Part shown: positions 1 to 7,206 of the stretch, piece after piece | Position numbering within the stretch: position 1 is the first letter of the stretch | Layout: every line of letters starts with the position of its first letter | Origin: an uncultured Opitutaceae bacterium | GTDB taxonomy: Bacteria > Verrucomicrobiota > Verrucomicrobiia > Opitutales > Opitutaceae | Length of the DNA: 34,919 nucleotides | NCBI GenBank assembly: GCA_903887455.1 | Contig: CAISPT010000151.1 | Location: forward strand, 1-34,919 | Direction: 5' to 3' | Translations under genes and position numbers: made by a program | Notes under the pieces: model-generated | What the model was told of the DNA's origin: nothing | The model's database searches: none | What the model saw: only the letters and a program-made list of their open reading frames with translations

Positions 1-1
1 C

Positions 2-121
2 CTCAACGTCCCCGGGCACCGGGCGGAGGCCGCGGAGCATCTCGAGGCCTACCTTCGGGTTCGCCCGGCCAACGAGATGACCCAGCAGATCGCCTCTCAG
101 ATCCAGGGCTCCCCGCCATGA
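2..121 (+). CDS. C-terminus of a probable TPR-repeat protein (partial)
   Basis: An open frame enters from the left edge and ends at TGA 119-121, leaving 39 residues. The segment HRAEAAEHLEAYLRVRP has the spacing of small and large residues of a TPR helix pair, with the usual final proline, so this is probably the last repeat of a tetratricopeptide protein. The rest of the gene is outside the window and its partner or role cannot be told. It lies 112 bp upstream of the next gene on the same strand, so co-transcription is possible but unproven. Confidence 0.5.
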   Translation, partial: LNVPGHRAEAAEHLEAYLRVRPANEMTQQIASQIQGSPP

Positions 122-233
122 GGGTTGGGGCGTTATAGACACCCGGCCTCGTTGATATAGGGTGCGGTTCAGTCTGGCCGGACACGACCGATTTGCCATA
201 GTCCCGCGAAGCCCTCCAGAGAACCCGCGCAAT

Positions 234-1307
234 ATGGAGTCCCCCGCCGCCCGAACGCCTTTCCCTCCTCGAACCGCTTCCGCCCGGAGGCGGTGGGCCG
301 GCCGGGGGCTTGCCGCAGGCCTCCTCCTCCTCGTGGCCGCAGCTCCGGCGCTCGCCGTGTCGCCCAAGTACGAAGGCGCCCAGAAGGCCAGGATCGAGAA
401 CGGCTACGCCACCGTGCTCCTCGCGAGCGGATCGAAGACCCTGGTGCCGCTCTCTTCGTTGGATGCGGAGGACCTGGCCTTCCTCAAGGACCTGAGCGTC
501 CGGAGCCCGCTGCAGCGCGGGAACGCGGTCATCACGGTCGTGAAGGCGACGGTCCCCGTGAAGAAGACAATCGCCGTGCAGTCGGTCGTGGGCCCCCTGG
601 AGACCGTCCAGCTCGTCCCCCCCAACGTCGGCAGGGACCAGATCGGCGCCACGTGCATGGTGTACGCCCGCGTCCACTGGCTCGATATCGCCGGCTACTA
701 CGTCGACAACGCCGAGATCTACAAGATCATCAACAACGCGGACACGAACGAGCCGTGGAAGAGCCCCGGGTACTACTCCGGCCTCACCCACCTGATCTAC
801 GACTTCACGCCCCGGCCCCAGGTCCACAACTGGACGCCCCGGGAGGACCCCTTCGAGTGGACGCGCCAGGAGCTCCGGAAGGGCCGACCCGTGCTCGGGG
901 CGTTCCCGCGTGAAATCTGGCAGGCGCTTCCCCCGGGATTCGTCGGCAAGCACCCGTGGTCGGGCGGCAACGTGGGCCACCAGATCGTCGTGAACGGCTT
1001 CACCTGGAACAGCGAGACCCATTCCGGGACCTTCCACATCATCAACTCCTGGGACGGGCTCATGGAGTTCGACCTGAAGACCGAGTTCGCGAAGGGCGCC
1101 ATGAGCGTGGAGCAGAGCCTCTCGCCCAAGGGGGAGCTTCCCGAGAAGGCGGAGCAAACCCGGGTGCTCAAGATCCGGCTCCTGAAGGCCGTAGGGAAGA
1201 GCAACTTGTACGAGGCGGACACCAACAACGGCGCGCAGCGGGTGGTGGCGCCTGACGAGGATTCGGCGAGGGCCATGCTGGAGAACGGGGACTCAGGCGG
1301 ACGCTAG
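234..1307 (+). CDS. secreted C39-like putative cysteine peptidase with SHD1-like N-terminal domain
   Basis: The protein has 357 residues. I chose ATG 234 because it places a twin-Arg-containing, Leu/Ala-rich signal peptide at the N-terminus, ending around APALA; an upstream start at 162 would bury it. Residues about 45-85 (YEGAQKARIENGYATVLLAS, then VPLSSLDAEDLAFL) resemble the SHD1 beta-domain. The rest looks like a papain-fold C39-type domain: oxyanion Gln136 and candidate nucleophile Cys141 in QIGATC, His249 in GHQIVVNGF and Asn271 in HIINSWDG, in the order Cys-His-Asn. The family includes peptidases and inactive relatives; substrate and activity here are inferred only. It is likely periplasmic or exported. 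It converges with the kinase genes on the other strand, with a 30-bp gap. Confidence 0.75.
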   Translation: MESPAARTPFPPRTASARRRWAGRGLAAGLLLLVAAAPALAVSPKYEGAQKARIENGYATVLLASGSKTLVPLSSLDAEDLAFLKDLSVRSPLQRGNAVITVVKATVPVKKTIAVQSVVGPLETVQLVPPNVGRDQIGATCMVYARVHWLDIAGYYVDNAEIYKIINNADTNEPWKSPGYYSGLTHLIYDFTPRPQVHNWTPREDPFEWTRQELRKGRPVLGAFPREIWQALPPGFVGKHPWSGGNVGHQIVVNGFTWNSETHSGTFHIINSWDGLMEFDLKTEFAKGAMSVEQSLSPKGELPEKAEQTRVLKIRLLKAVGKSNLYEADTNNGAQRVVAPDEDSARAMLENGDSGGR

Positions 1308-1337
1308 TCCGCTACAGGGTCCGGCGCCCGGGAGCAT

Positions 1338-1817
1338 TCAAGGCCCCCTGGATATCCACCTCTCGAGGCAGGCGTGAAGGTCGGCCTTGCGCACGGGCTT
1401 GGCGATGAAGTCGTCCATGCCGGCGGCAATGCACTTCTTGCGGTCTCCCTCCATGGCATTGGCGGTCAGGGCGATGATAGGCAGGCGCCTCCCGTTCAGG
1501 CCCACGCGGATTCGCCGCGTGGCCTCGAACCCGTCCATTCCCGACATCTGGCAATCCATCAGCACCGCGTCCCAGGAGCCCGACAAAGCGGCGTCCACCG
1601 CCGAGGCCCCGTCAGCAACGATCACAGCGGAGAGCCCTAGGTTCCTCAGCAGGAGTTCGACCACACGCTGGTTCACCCGGTCATCCTCCACGACGAGGAG
1701 CCGGCCCAATAGCGTGGACGACCCGGCCGACGGTTGTGGACTCGCGGGCGGCTCGACCCCGGTCGGCAAGGTGACGGCAAACGAGAAGACGGATCCCTTT
1801 CCCTCCTCGCTCGTCAC
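1338..1817 (-). CDS. response-regulator receiver domain, C-terminal part of a frameshifted hybrid histidine kinase
   Basis: This 159-codon frame begins with [17 protein letters not shown], which is the end of a histidine kinase ATPase domain, followed by a linker and a complete CheY-like receiver. Visible receiver features are the acidic pair in VVEDD, the phospho-acceptor Asp at residue 88 in [11 protein letters not shown], the conserved Thr in ALTANAM and the Lys in AKPV. It cannot be a stand-alone regulator, because its first residues complete the domain that the upstream frame leaves unfinished. One added base in the C6 run at 1827-1832 joins the two frames. No output domain follows the receiver, so the intact protein would be a hybrid kinase relaying phosphate to a partner outside the window. 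Confidence 0.8.
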   Translation of the reverse strand: MTSEEGKGSVFSFAVTLPTGVEPPASPQPSAGSSTLLGRLLVVEDDRVNQRVVELLLRNLGLSAVIVADGASAVDAALSGSWDAVLMDCQMSGMDGFEATRRIRVGLNGRRLPIIALTANAMEGDRKKCIAAGMDDFIAKPVRKADLHACLERWISRGP

Positions 1818-3103
1818 CTCGATCTGCCCCCCATGCGGCTCACCAAGGGCTGGGATATGGCGAGGCCGAGCCCCGAGCCCCCGTAGCGCCGCGTCATCGA
1901 GCTGTCTCCTTGGGAGAACGCCTGGAACAGCTTCTCCCGGGTGTCCCTGCTCATCCCGATCCCCGTGTCGCGGACGGTGAAGCGGACCGTGGCCCCGGCA
2001 GCTCCGGACGCAACGGACTCGACGGAAACATCCACCCGCCCGGAGCCCGTGAACTTCACCGCGTTTCCCGCCAGGTTGAACAGCACCTGCTTCAGCCTGA
2101 AGGGGTCGCCCACAAGGTACTTCGGCAGGCCGGGCCCAAGCGCAAGTTCCATCCCGAGGCCCTTCTCAACGGCACGCGGCTTGAGCAGCTCGACGACGTC
2201 GCCCGCCAACGCCGCGAGCGGGAACGGGACGGACTCGAACTCGAGCTTGCCGCTCTCGATCTTGGAGAGGTCCAGGATGTCGTTCAAAAGCCGCAGGAGC
2301 GTGTCGGCCGAGCCCGACGCCACGTCGACCTGGGTGCGTTGCTCATCGGTCAGCGGCGTGTGTTGGAGCACTTGCAGCATCCCGACAATGCCGTTCATCG
2401 GGGTCCGGATCTCGTGGCTCATGTTGGCCAGGAACTCGCTCTTGGCCCGATTGGCCGCCTCGGCGCGGTTTTTCGCCTCGCTTGCCGACTCCAGGAGCCT
2501 CTCGTTCTCGAAGACCAGCCGCCAGAGGTGCTGCAGGTCCTTATAGTGGAGGTTGGCCGTGTTCAGCAGGAACAGGGCATAAGTCACCGTGATCACAGCC
2601 AGGGTCCAGGCCCCCTGCTCGTGGAGAAAAAGGAACCGGAAAAAGAGCGGCGTGAGCGTGGTCGCCACATAAACCCTGTAGGCGACGGGGACCGATGCCA
2701 GCGACCGCGCGGCGCCTGCGTTCATGCCTGCCAGGATGAAGACCAGCAGGAGCCTCGGAAGGAACGCCACGGGCTCGAAGAAGTACCAGCCCGAAGCGCC
2801 CCAGATGATGCCCGAGGCCATGGTGGCCAGGATAAAGCCGGTGCGCCACAGGGGCAGGCGCTCCACAGGTGGTTCGGACCGGCTGAAAGCGGCGCCCAGC
2901 CCAATCCGCGCCAGGGTGACGACAATGATGGCCGAGAGCCACGTGGCGACGAGCGAGGGCGGATGGGTGCTCAACGTGCCCGCGACCAGGACCGCAGCGA
3001 GCGCGACATTCGAGAACAGCCCGAAGTTGGCCGCCCGGTAGAGGATGCGCGTCATCTCCGCGTCCACCTTGCGTTGGATATCGGGATCTATCGATTGGGA
3101 CAT
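1814..3103 (-). CDS. membrane hybrid histidine kinase, N-terminal and kinase part (frame broken before the receiver)
   Basis: The frame has 429 codons from ATG 3103. Residues about 25-185 hold roughly six hydrophobic segments, a membrane sensor region with little periplasmic domain. A short coiled coil leads to HisKA with phospho-acceptor His230 in [12 protein letters not shown], then an HATPase_c domain with N-box Asn348 (NLAGNAVKF), the G1 box DTGIGM near 379, and the G2 box [11 protein letters not shown] near 408. The frame then runs into RSR-stop just where the last beta strand should follow SRMGG. The missing strand and the receiver continue in the overlapping frame (1338-1817). The break lies in a six-C run (1827-1832, plus strand); seven would restore one protein of about 590 residues. 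A sequencing or assembly error, or a natural mutation, are both possible. Confidence 0.85.
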   Translation of the reverse strand: MSQSIDPDIQRKVDAEMTRILYRAANFGLFSNVALAAVLVAGTLSTHPPSLVATWLSAIIVVTLARIGLGAAFSRSEPPVERLPLWRTGFILATMASGIIWGASGWYFFEPVAFLPRLLLVFILAGMNAGAARSLASVPVAYRVYVATTLTPLFFRFLFLHEQGAWTLAVITVTYALFLLNTANLHYKDLQHLWRLVFENERLLESASEAKNRAEAANRAKSEFLANMSHEIRTPMNGIVGMLQVLQHTPLTDEQRTQVDVASGSADTLLRLLNDILDLSKIESGKLEFESVPFPLAALAGDVVELLKPRAVEKGLGMELALGPGLPKYLVGDPFRLKQVLFNLAGNAVKFTGSGRVDVSVESVASGAAGATVRFTVRDTGIGMSRDTREKLFQAFSQGDSSMTRRYGGSGLGLAISQPLVSRMGGRSR

Positions 3104-3346
3104 GGGGAGCGCCGGGACACGCGGGGTACCCGGGGAAATCTGCGGGCTTTACCCGGTTGGCGGAAGGCAATTCCAGACGGGTCTCACTTCGACTGCCGCG
3201 AGCAGAAGCGCCGTCTCTCCCGCGACGCAACCCAAAGCTCTACATAGAACCATGCGGGCCCCTACGCGCCGTTGCCCGCAACCAAGCTCCCTTGCAACAC
3301 AGGCCCGATCCCCAACAACCGGAAGGCCACAGGGATATCCCGGGTC

Positions 3347-3973
3347 CTACTCGAGGTCCCGCGTCCGCACCCAGTAATACGCGGACAGGCCCCCCTGGTA
3401 GAGGAGCGTGATGCCGCAGATGGCGGCTGCCACGATGAGGCGAATCCGGGCCGCCAGCGCAATCATCTCCGAATTTTGCTCCCCTGACTCGGTGATCAGC
3501 TCCGTGATTTCCGGGGAAAGCGGCTCCGGATGGAGGAGGCTATAGGCCGCGTAGGCCCACGCCGCGGCGATCAGGAGGATCTGGCTGCCCATGAGGCGCT
3601 GCCGCGATCCGGGAAGCCTGCCCGTGAACCGCCGAAGCCCATCGAGTTCCAGGCATCCGCACGCGGTCACCACAACGCCGATGAGGATCCCGACCGCACT
3701 GAACGAGAAGCAGGAGAGGAGGATGGAGGGAACCCCCATCACAAGAAGGCCATACCCGTCGAACTTCGCCATGCGCAGCGTCCGGGAGGGAGGGACCGGG
3801 CCCGAGGACGCCCCGGATGGGGCCCTCCCGGCCTGCGCGGACGCCAGCACCGCGGCCGCAGCCAGTTCGGAGGCGAGCTTCTTCGCCTCTTCCTCCGGCA
3901 CCCCGTGCCCCAGAAGCTCGGCGTACCGCTTCTTCCACACTTCAGCGTACTGCGTTGGGGGCTCCACGGGCAA
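3347..3973 (-). CDS. hypothetical membrane protein with a soluble N-terminal helix
   Basis: I do not recognise this 208-residue protein. The first 45 residues are charged and helical (EVWKKRYAELLGHGVPEEEA), followed by an Ala/Ser/Pro linker and about four hydrophobic segments near residues 74-93, 94-108, 128-147 and 177-200. A loop between the last two is rich in Glu and Ser. The reading frame gives TTG at 3973 or GTG at 3967 as possible starts; no clear Shine-Dalgarno sequence separates them. It lies 243 bp downstream of the kinase start on the same strand and faces away from the solute-binding protein gene. The 243-bp gap to the kinase (3104-3346) shows no gene that I can support. Confidence 0.6.
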   Translation of the reverse strand: MPVEPPTQYAEVWKKRYAELLGHGVPEEEAKKLASELAAAAVLASAQAGRAPSGASSGPVPPSRTLRMAKFDGYGLLVMGVPSILLSCFSFSAVGILIGVVVTACGCLELDGLRRFTGRLPGSRQRLMGSQILLIAAAWAYAAYSLLHPEPLSPEITELITESGEQNSEMIALAARIRLIVAAAICGITLLYQGGLSAYYWVRTRDLE

Positions 3974-4193
3974 GGCATGGCATAATATCGCGTGGCATCC
4001 AACTGCGATGAAACACCGTGGGCCCTTTTCCTAAGGGTTCGCTGCGCGGGTTTCCCGATTCACCGGATGACCGGCATCAAGTTGGCCCCAAATGAGCCGA
4101 TGTTCCCTGTTGGGTGCGGCCCGCGCTTCCTTGATGGACGAAACGCCCCGTTGCCTGCGTCCACCACGAACAATCCCAGCCCCCATTTTCAAC

Positions 4194-4898
4194 GTGTTCC
4201 CTAGAGCCCTAGCCAAACTCCCTCTTCTTGCCGGCCTCGCGCTGATCGGCACCGCCACCCTGGCGGCAGAGCCCATGCGCCTCGTGATCCCGGAATACGC
4301 CCCCTATACCTCCACCGCTGGCGGAAAGCCGCACGGCATCGGGGTCGACAAGGTGGTGCCGCTCCTTACCGCGCTCGGCATCGAATCCAAAATTTCCGGC
4401 GGAAGTTTCGGCGACGCCGTGACCGCCATCAAGGAGGGCCGTGCCGACGGTTTCTTCCTCGCCTCCCAGAACTCGGAACGGGATGCCGTCGCTATCCTGT
4501 TCGCCCCGATCGTCTTCAACAACTGGTTCTGGTACCTCGCCGCCGACTCCAAGCTCGATCCCAAAGGGGCGGACTTTAATCGCGCCACCATTGTCGGGAC
4601 AGTCAGCTTCTCGGCTCAGGCTGCCTGGCTCAACAAGAACGACTTCCATGTGCGGATTGTGCCCACCGCGGATTCCCTTCCCGGGATGCTGCTCGAGCAC
4701 AAGGGCATCAATTCGATTCTGGGGCCCGAGCTGGTCATCAATGACGCCATCGCCAAGGCGGGGCTCACCCCGGACAAGTTCCGGAGCGTCCTCGCCGATC
4801 GTAAGCCCTTCGGCCTCTACGTCGCGAAGACGTGGCTGAACGCCCATCCGGAGATGGCGGGAAAATTGAAGGCGGCCGTAGCGGCGCTAAATCCCTGA
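4194..4898 (+). CDS. periplasmic solute-binding protein, amino-acid-type (SBP_bac_3-like)
   Basis: The product resembles the family 3 periplasmic binding proteins: MRLVIPEYAPYT as first strand, GIGVDKVVPLLTALGIE as the helix after the first ligand loop, AVTAIKEGRADGFFLASQN as the second motif, and a hinge around NNWFWYLA. Starting at GTG 4194 gives 234 residues with a compact signal peptide (LPLLAGLALIGTATLAAEP). In-frame ATGs at 4134 and 4092 would add a Pro/Arg-rich extension before it and seem less likely, though no good ribosome-binding site supports any of the three. No permease or ATPase gene is adjacent, so the protein is an orphan here; it may serve a distant ABC transporter or act as a ligand-binding subunit for signalling. 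Confidence 0.75.
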   Translation: MFPRALAKLPLLAGLALIGTATLAAEPMRLVIPEYAPYTSTAGGKPHGIGVDKVVPLLTALGIESKISGGSFGDAVTAIKEGRADGFFLASQNSERDAVAILFAPIVFNNWFWYLAADSKLDPKGADFNRATIVGTVSFSAQAAWLNKNDFHVRIVPTADSLPGMLLEHKGINSILGPELVINDAIAKAGLTPDKFRSVLADRKPFGLYVAKTWLNAHPEMAGKLKAAVAALNP

Positions 4899-5016
4899 GA
4901 CCGGGTAACTGCGGACCGGCACCCCTTCCAGGGGCAAAGCTTAGGTGGGTCTTGCCCTGGCGGAACCCGCGACACCTCCCTTGAGTCCGGCGGTTGTTCG
5001 CGTCTGAATTCCCGCA

Positions 5017-5391
5017 ATGGATGACGCCCGACTCGACAAGCTGCTTTGGAGCCTTCGGATGTTCAAGACGCGTCCCTTGGCCGTCGCCGCCTGCCGCTCC
5101 GGTCACGTCCTCATCGGGGACCTGGAGGCCAAGCCCGGACGCCCGGTCCATCCCGGAGAGACCCTGGGCGTCCGCGTCGGCGGGGTGACCCGCACGCTCA
5201 GGATCCTGGCGATACCCCGCTCGCGGGTCAGCGCGAAGGAGCTGCCCGAGCTCATGACCGACCTGACCCCTCCCGCCGAGTACGCACGCGCCAAACAGGC
5301 CGCAATCGAGCACCAGCTCGCCCGCAAGCGGGGCATGGGCCGTCCCACGAAGAAGGAGCGCCGGGAGATCTCGGAGCTGTTCGGCCCCTGA
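5017..5391 (+). CDS. hslR: S4-domain RNA-binding protein, Hsp15 family
   Basis: The protein has 124 residues, close to the usual length of Hsp15. It starts with the S4 fold (RLDKLLWSLRMFKTRPLA, then AACRSGHVLIG and KPGRPVHPGETL) and ends in a basic tail (ARKRGMGRPTKKERREI), the same order as in Hsp15. In Escherichia coli, Hsp15 binds free 50S subunits that carry a stalled nascent chain and helps recycle them; a similar role in the cytoplasm is inferred. It is 118 bp downstream of the solute-binding protein gene and not obviously in an operon with it. Confidence 0.85.
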   Translation: MDDARLDKLLWSLRMFKTRPLAVAACRSGHVLIGDLEAKPGRPVHPGETLGVRVGGVTRTLRILAIPRSRVSAKELPELMTDLTPPAEYARAKQAAIEHQLARKRGMGRPTKKERREISELFGP

Positions 5392-5538
5392 TGGACCACA
5401 ATGAACGGACGCTGCTCACGGGCGGCTTTCCCCCTTCCCGAGCCAGGGAATGCCCCAAGGATAGCGACCCCCCGGCGCCAAAGCGGGCATTGCCAGAATC
5501 CGCGAGCACGCTACACCCTCCCCTCTCTTCAACTACCC

Positions 5539-6348
5539 ATGCTCGCCACTGCCGATCTCGCACCGGACCCCTCTGACACGCTAAAGATACGGATCTTCCG
5601 CTGGGCATGCCTCATCACGGCGGGCACGAGCTTTTTGCTCATGCTCCCCCTCTACCTGGTCCAGGTGCCGCACCGAAGCGGCACGATTGGAATCGTGGCA
5701 CTGGGCTTGGCGACGCTGGTCTGCTACTGGGCTTCGCTTCGCGGCAAGCAGCTCTTCCTCCTGTTTTTCCTGATCCTCCTGGCCAATATCGACCTCACCT
5801 GGACCATCGACTGCGGGGCCGAGGGCGGCCTGGCCTTCTACTGCCTGCCGATCCTCCTCTTCCCGCTCACGATGTACCGGGGGGCAGCCCGGTGGGCACT
5901 GGCGTCGCTGGTCGCCGTGAATCTCGTCGGGCTATTCCTTCTTGATAAGGCGGCGCCCGGCCTGTTGCTCCACTTCCCGTCACAAAGGGCGCAGCTGTTC
6001 GACCGGATAACGGGCGCTGTCTGCAGCCTGGTGATCACCGCGGCCATCATCCGGGTCATTCTGAAGAGCTACGATACCGAGCACCACGAGCTCGAGCAGG
6101 CCAGGAATGAGCTGCTCCTCAGGAACGCGGAGCTCCAAGACGCCCTGTCGAATGTTCGGCAGCTGAAAGGACTCCTTCCCATCTGCAGCGGGTGCAAGAA
6201 GATCCGCGACGACAAGAACTACTGGCACCAGGTGGATGCCTATATCTCCGAGCATACGGAAGCCACCTTCACCCACGGGTATTGCCCCACCTGTCTCGAA
6301 TCTTATTTCCCTGGGGCTGCAGGACGCGCACCCCAATCCCCAGCGTAG
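5539..6348 (+). CDS. membrane protein with coiled coil and C-terminal two-CxxC signalling module
   Basis: I chose ATG 5539 (269 residues); an in-frame ATG at 5401 would add 46 Pro/Arg-rich residues unlike a coding start. Residues about 15-175 form five or six hydrophobic helices. A coiled coil (residues about 180-210, ELEQARNELLLRNAELQDAL) leads to a short module with LLPICSGCKKIRDD, YWHQVDAYISEH and HGYCPTCLES. Its four cysteines at 216, 219, 249 and 252 form two CxxC pairs that could bind zinc. I recall this module at the C-terminus of many bacterial PAS, GAF and response-regulator proteins, where its job is unclear. No kinase, cyclase or other catalytic domain is present, so this is a sensor-like protein with only the module as output. 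Confidence 0.7.
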   Translation: MLATADLAPDPSDTLKIRIFRWACLITAGTSFLLMLPLYLVQVPHRSGTIGIVALGLATLVCYWASLRGKQLFLLFFLILLANIDLTWTIDCGAEGGLAFYCLPILLFPLTMYRGAARWALASLVAVNLVGLFLLDKAAPGLLLHFPSQRAQLFDRITGAVCSLVITAAIIRVILKSYDTEHHELEQARNELLLRNAELQDALSNVRQLKGLLPICSGCKKIRDDKNYWHQVDAYISEHTEATFTHGYCPTCLESYFPGAAGRAPQSPA

Positions 6349-6497
6349 CCGGTTTGGTCTGTTTCGGCGGCTGGCCTCAATAGCTATGGAGGTGCGATTT
6401 ACCCGTGCGTGAGCAAGAGGTTCACGCACGCGGGTTCACTTTAGTTAGACAATTTGCGTCCTTGCATGGTATGACCGCGCTGTCCCGCGCTAATCAT

Positions 6498-7139
6498 ATG
6501 AATTCCAGAGAGAAGGCTTACTTCGTGATCGGTGTTGCTGGAAGTTCCGGCTCCGGAAAGACCACGCTTGCCAGCAAGCTGGTCGCCGACTGCACCGCGA
6601 TCGGGATCACGGGACAGATCTTCTCTCTCGACAGCTATTACCGTCCGCTCGACCACATCAGTTTCGAGGAACGCAATGCCCGCAATTATGACCACCCGGA
6701 TTCCATCGACTCCGCGCTGGCCGTGAGCCAACTGCGCGAGCTTTGTGTCGGAAAGGCGATCCAGCAGCCGATCTATGATTTCAAGCTGCACACACGACGA
6801 AAGGAATTCGTTTCCTGCATCCCCACGCAAATGATCGTGGTCGAAGGTCTTTACGCGCTCTACTTCAAGGAGCTGCTGGACCTCTGTGATTTCAAGATCT
6901 TTGTCTCGACCGACATCGTGACGGCCATGCTGCGCCGCGTGCAGCGAGACATCTGCGAGCGCGGACGCGACATTGAGGGAATAAAGCACCAGATCCTGGC
7001 CACGGTCCTGCCGATGTTTGAGACCTATGTGAAGCCCACCCAGAGGAACGCCCATTTCTCAATCAATTGGGAGGGCGAGGAGATTCCGACCAAGGCCACG
7101 GAAGGCCTTGTGCGCATGATGCGCGATCACTTCCGCTAA
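6498..7139 (+). CDS. udk: uridine kinase
   Basis: Uridine/cytidine kinase phosphorylates uridine and cytidine with ATP or GTP in pyrimidine salvage. ATG 6498 gives 213 residues, the size of E. coli Udk; in-frame upstream starts at 6405 and 6471 would add residues unlike the family. Visible motifs are the P-loop GSSGSGKTT (residues 15-23), the substrate-binding FSLDSYYRPL, the helix NYDHPDSIDSALA, the IYDFKLHTR segment and the lid-region arginines in RRVQRDICERGRD. The start is preceded by about 150 bp without a gene. Base composition looks less GC-rich than in the neighbours, which may mean different codon use or an independent history. Confidence 0.92.
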   Translation: MNSREKAYFVIGVAGSSGSGKTTLASKLVADCTAIGITGQIFSLDSYYRPLDHISFEERNARNYDHPDSIDSALAVSQLRELCVGKAIQQPIYDFKLHTRRKEFVSCIPTQMIVVEGLYALYFKELLDLCDFKIFVSTDIVTAMLRRVQRDICERGRDIEGIKHQILATVLPMFETYVKPTQRNAHFSINWEGEEIPTKATEGLVRMMRDHFR

Positions 7140-7206
7140 AACACAGGCCGCCGAGGAGGCTCAACCCGCGTTGGGTCATCACCTCCGAGCAGAATCAACC
7201 CCATCC

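Noticed and set aside
3-1157. A 384-codon minus-strand frame opposite the C39-like gene
   Set aside because: The product is a Gly/Val/Arg/Asp-rich string without domains; the plus-strand frame has a signal peptide and a catalytic triad.
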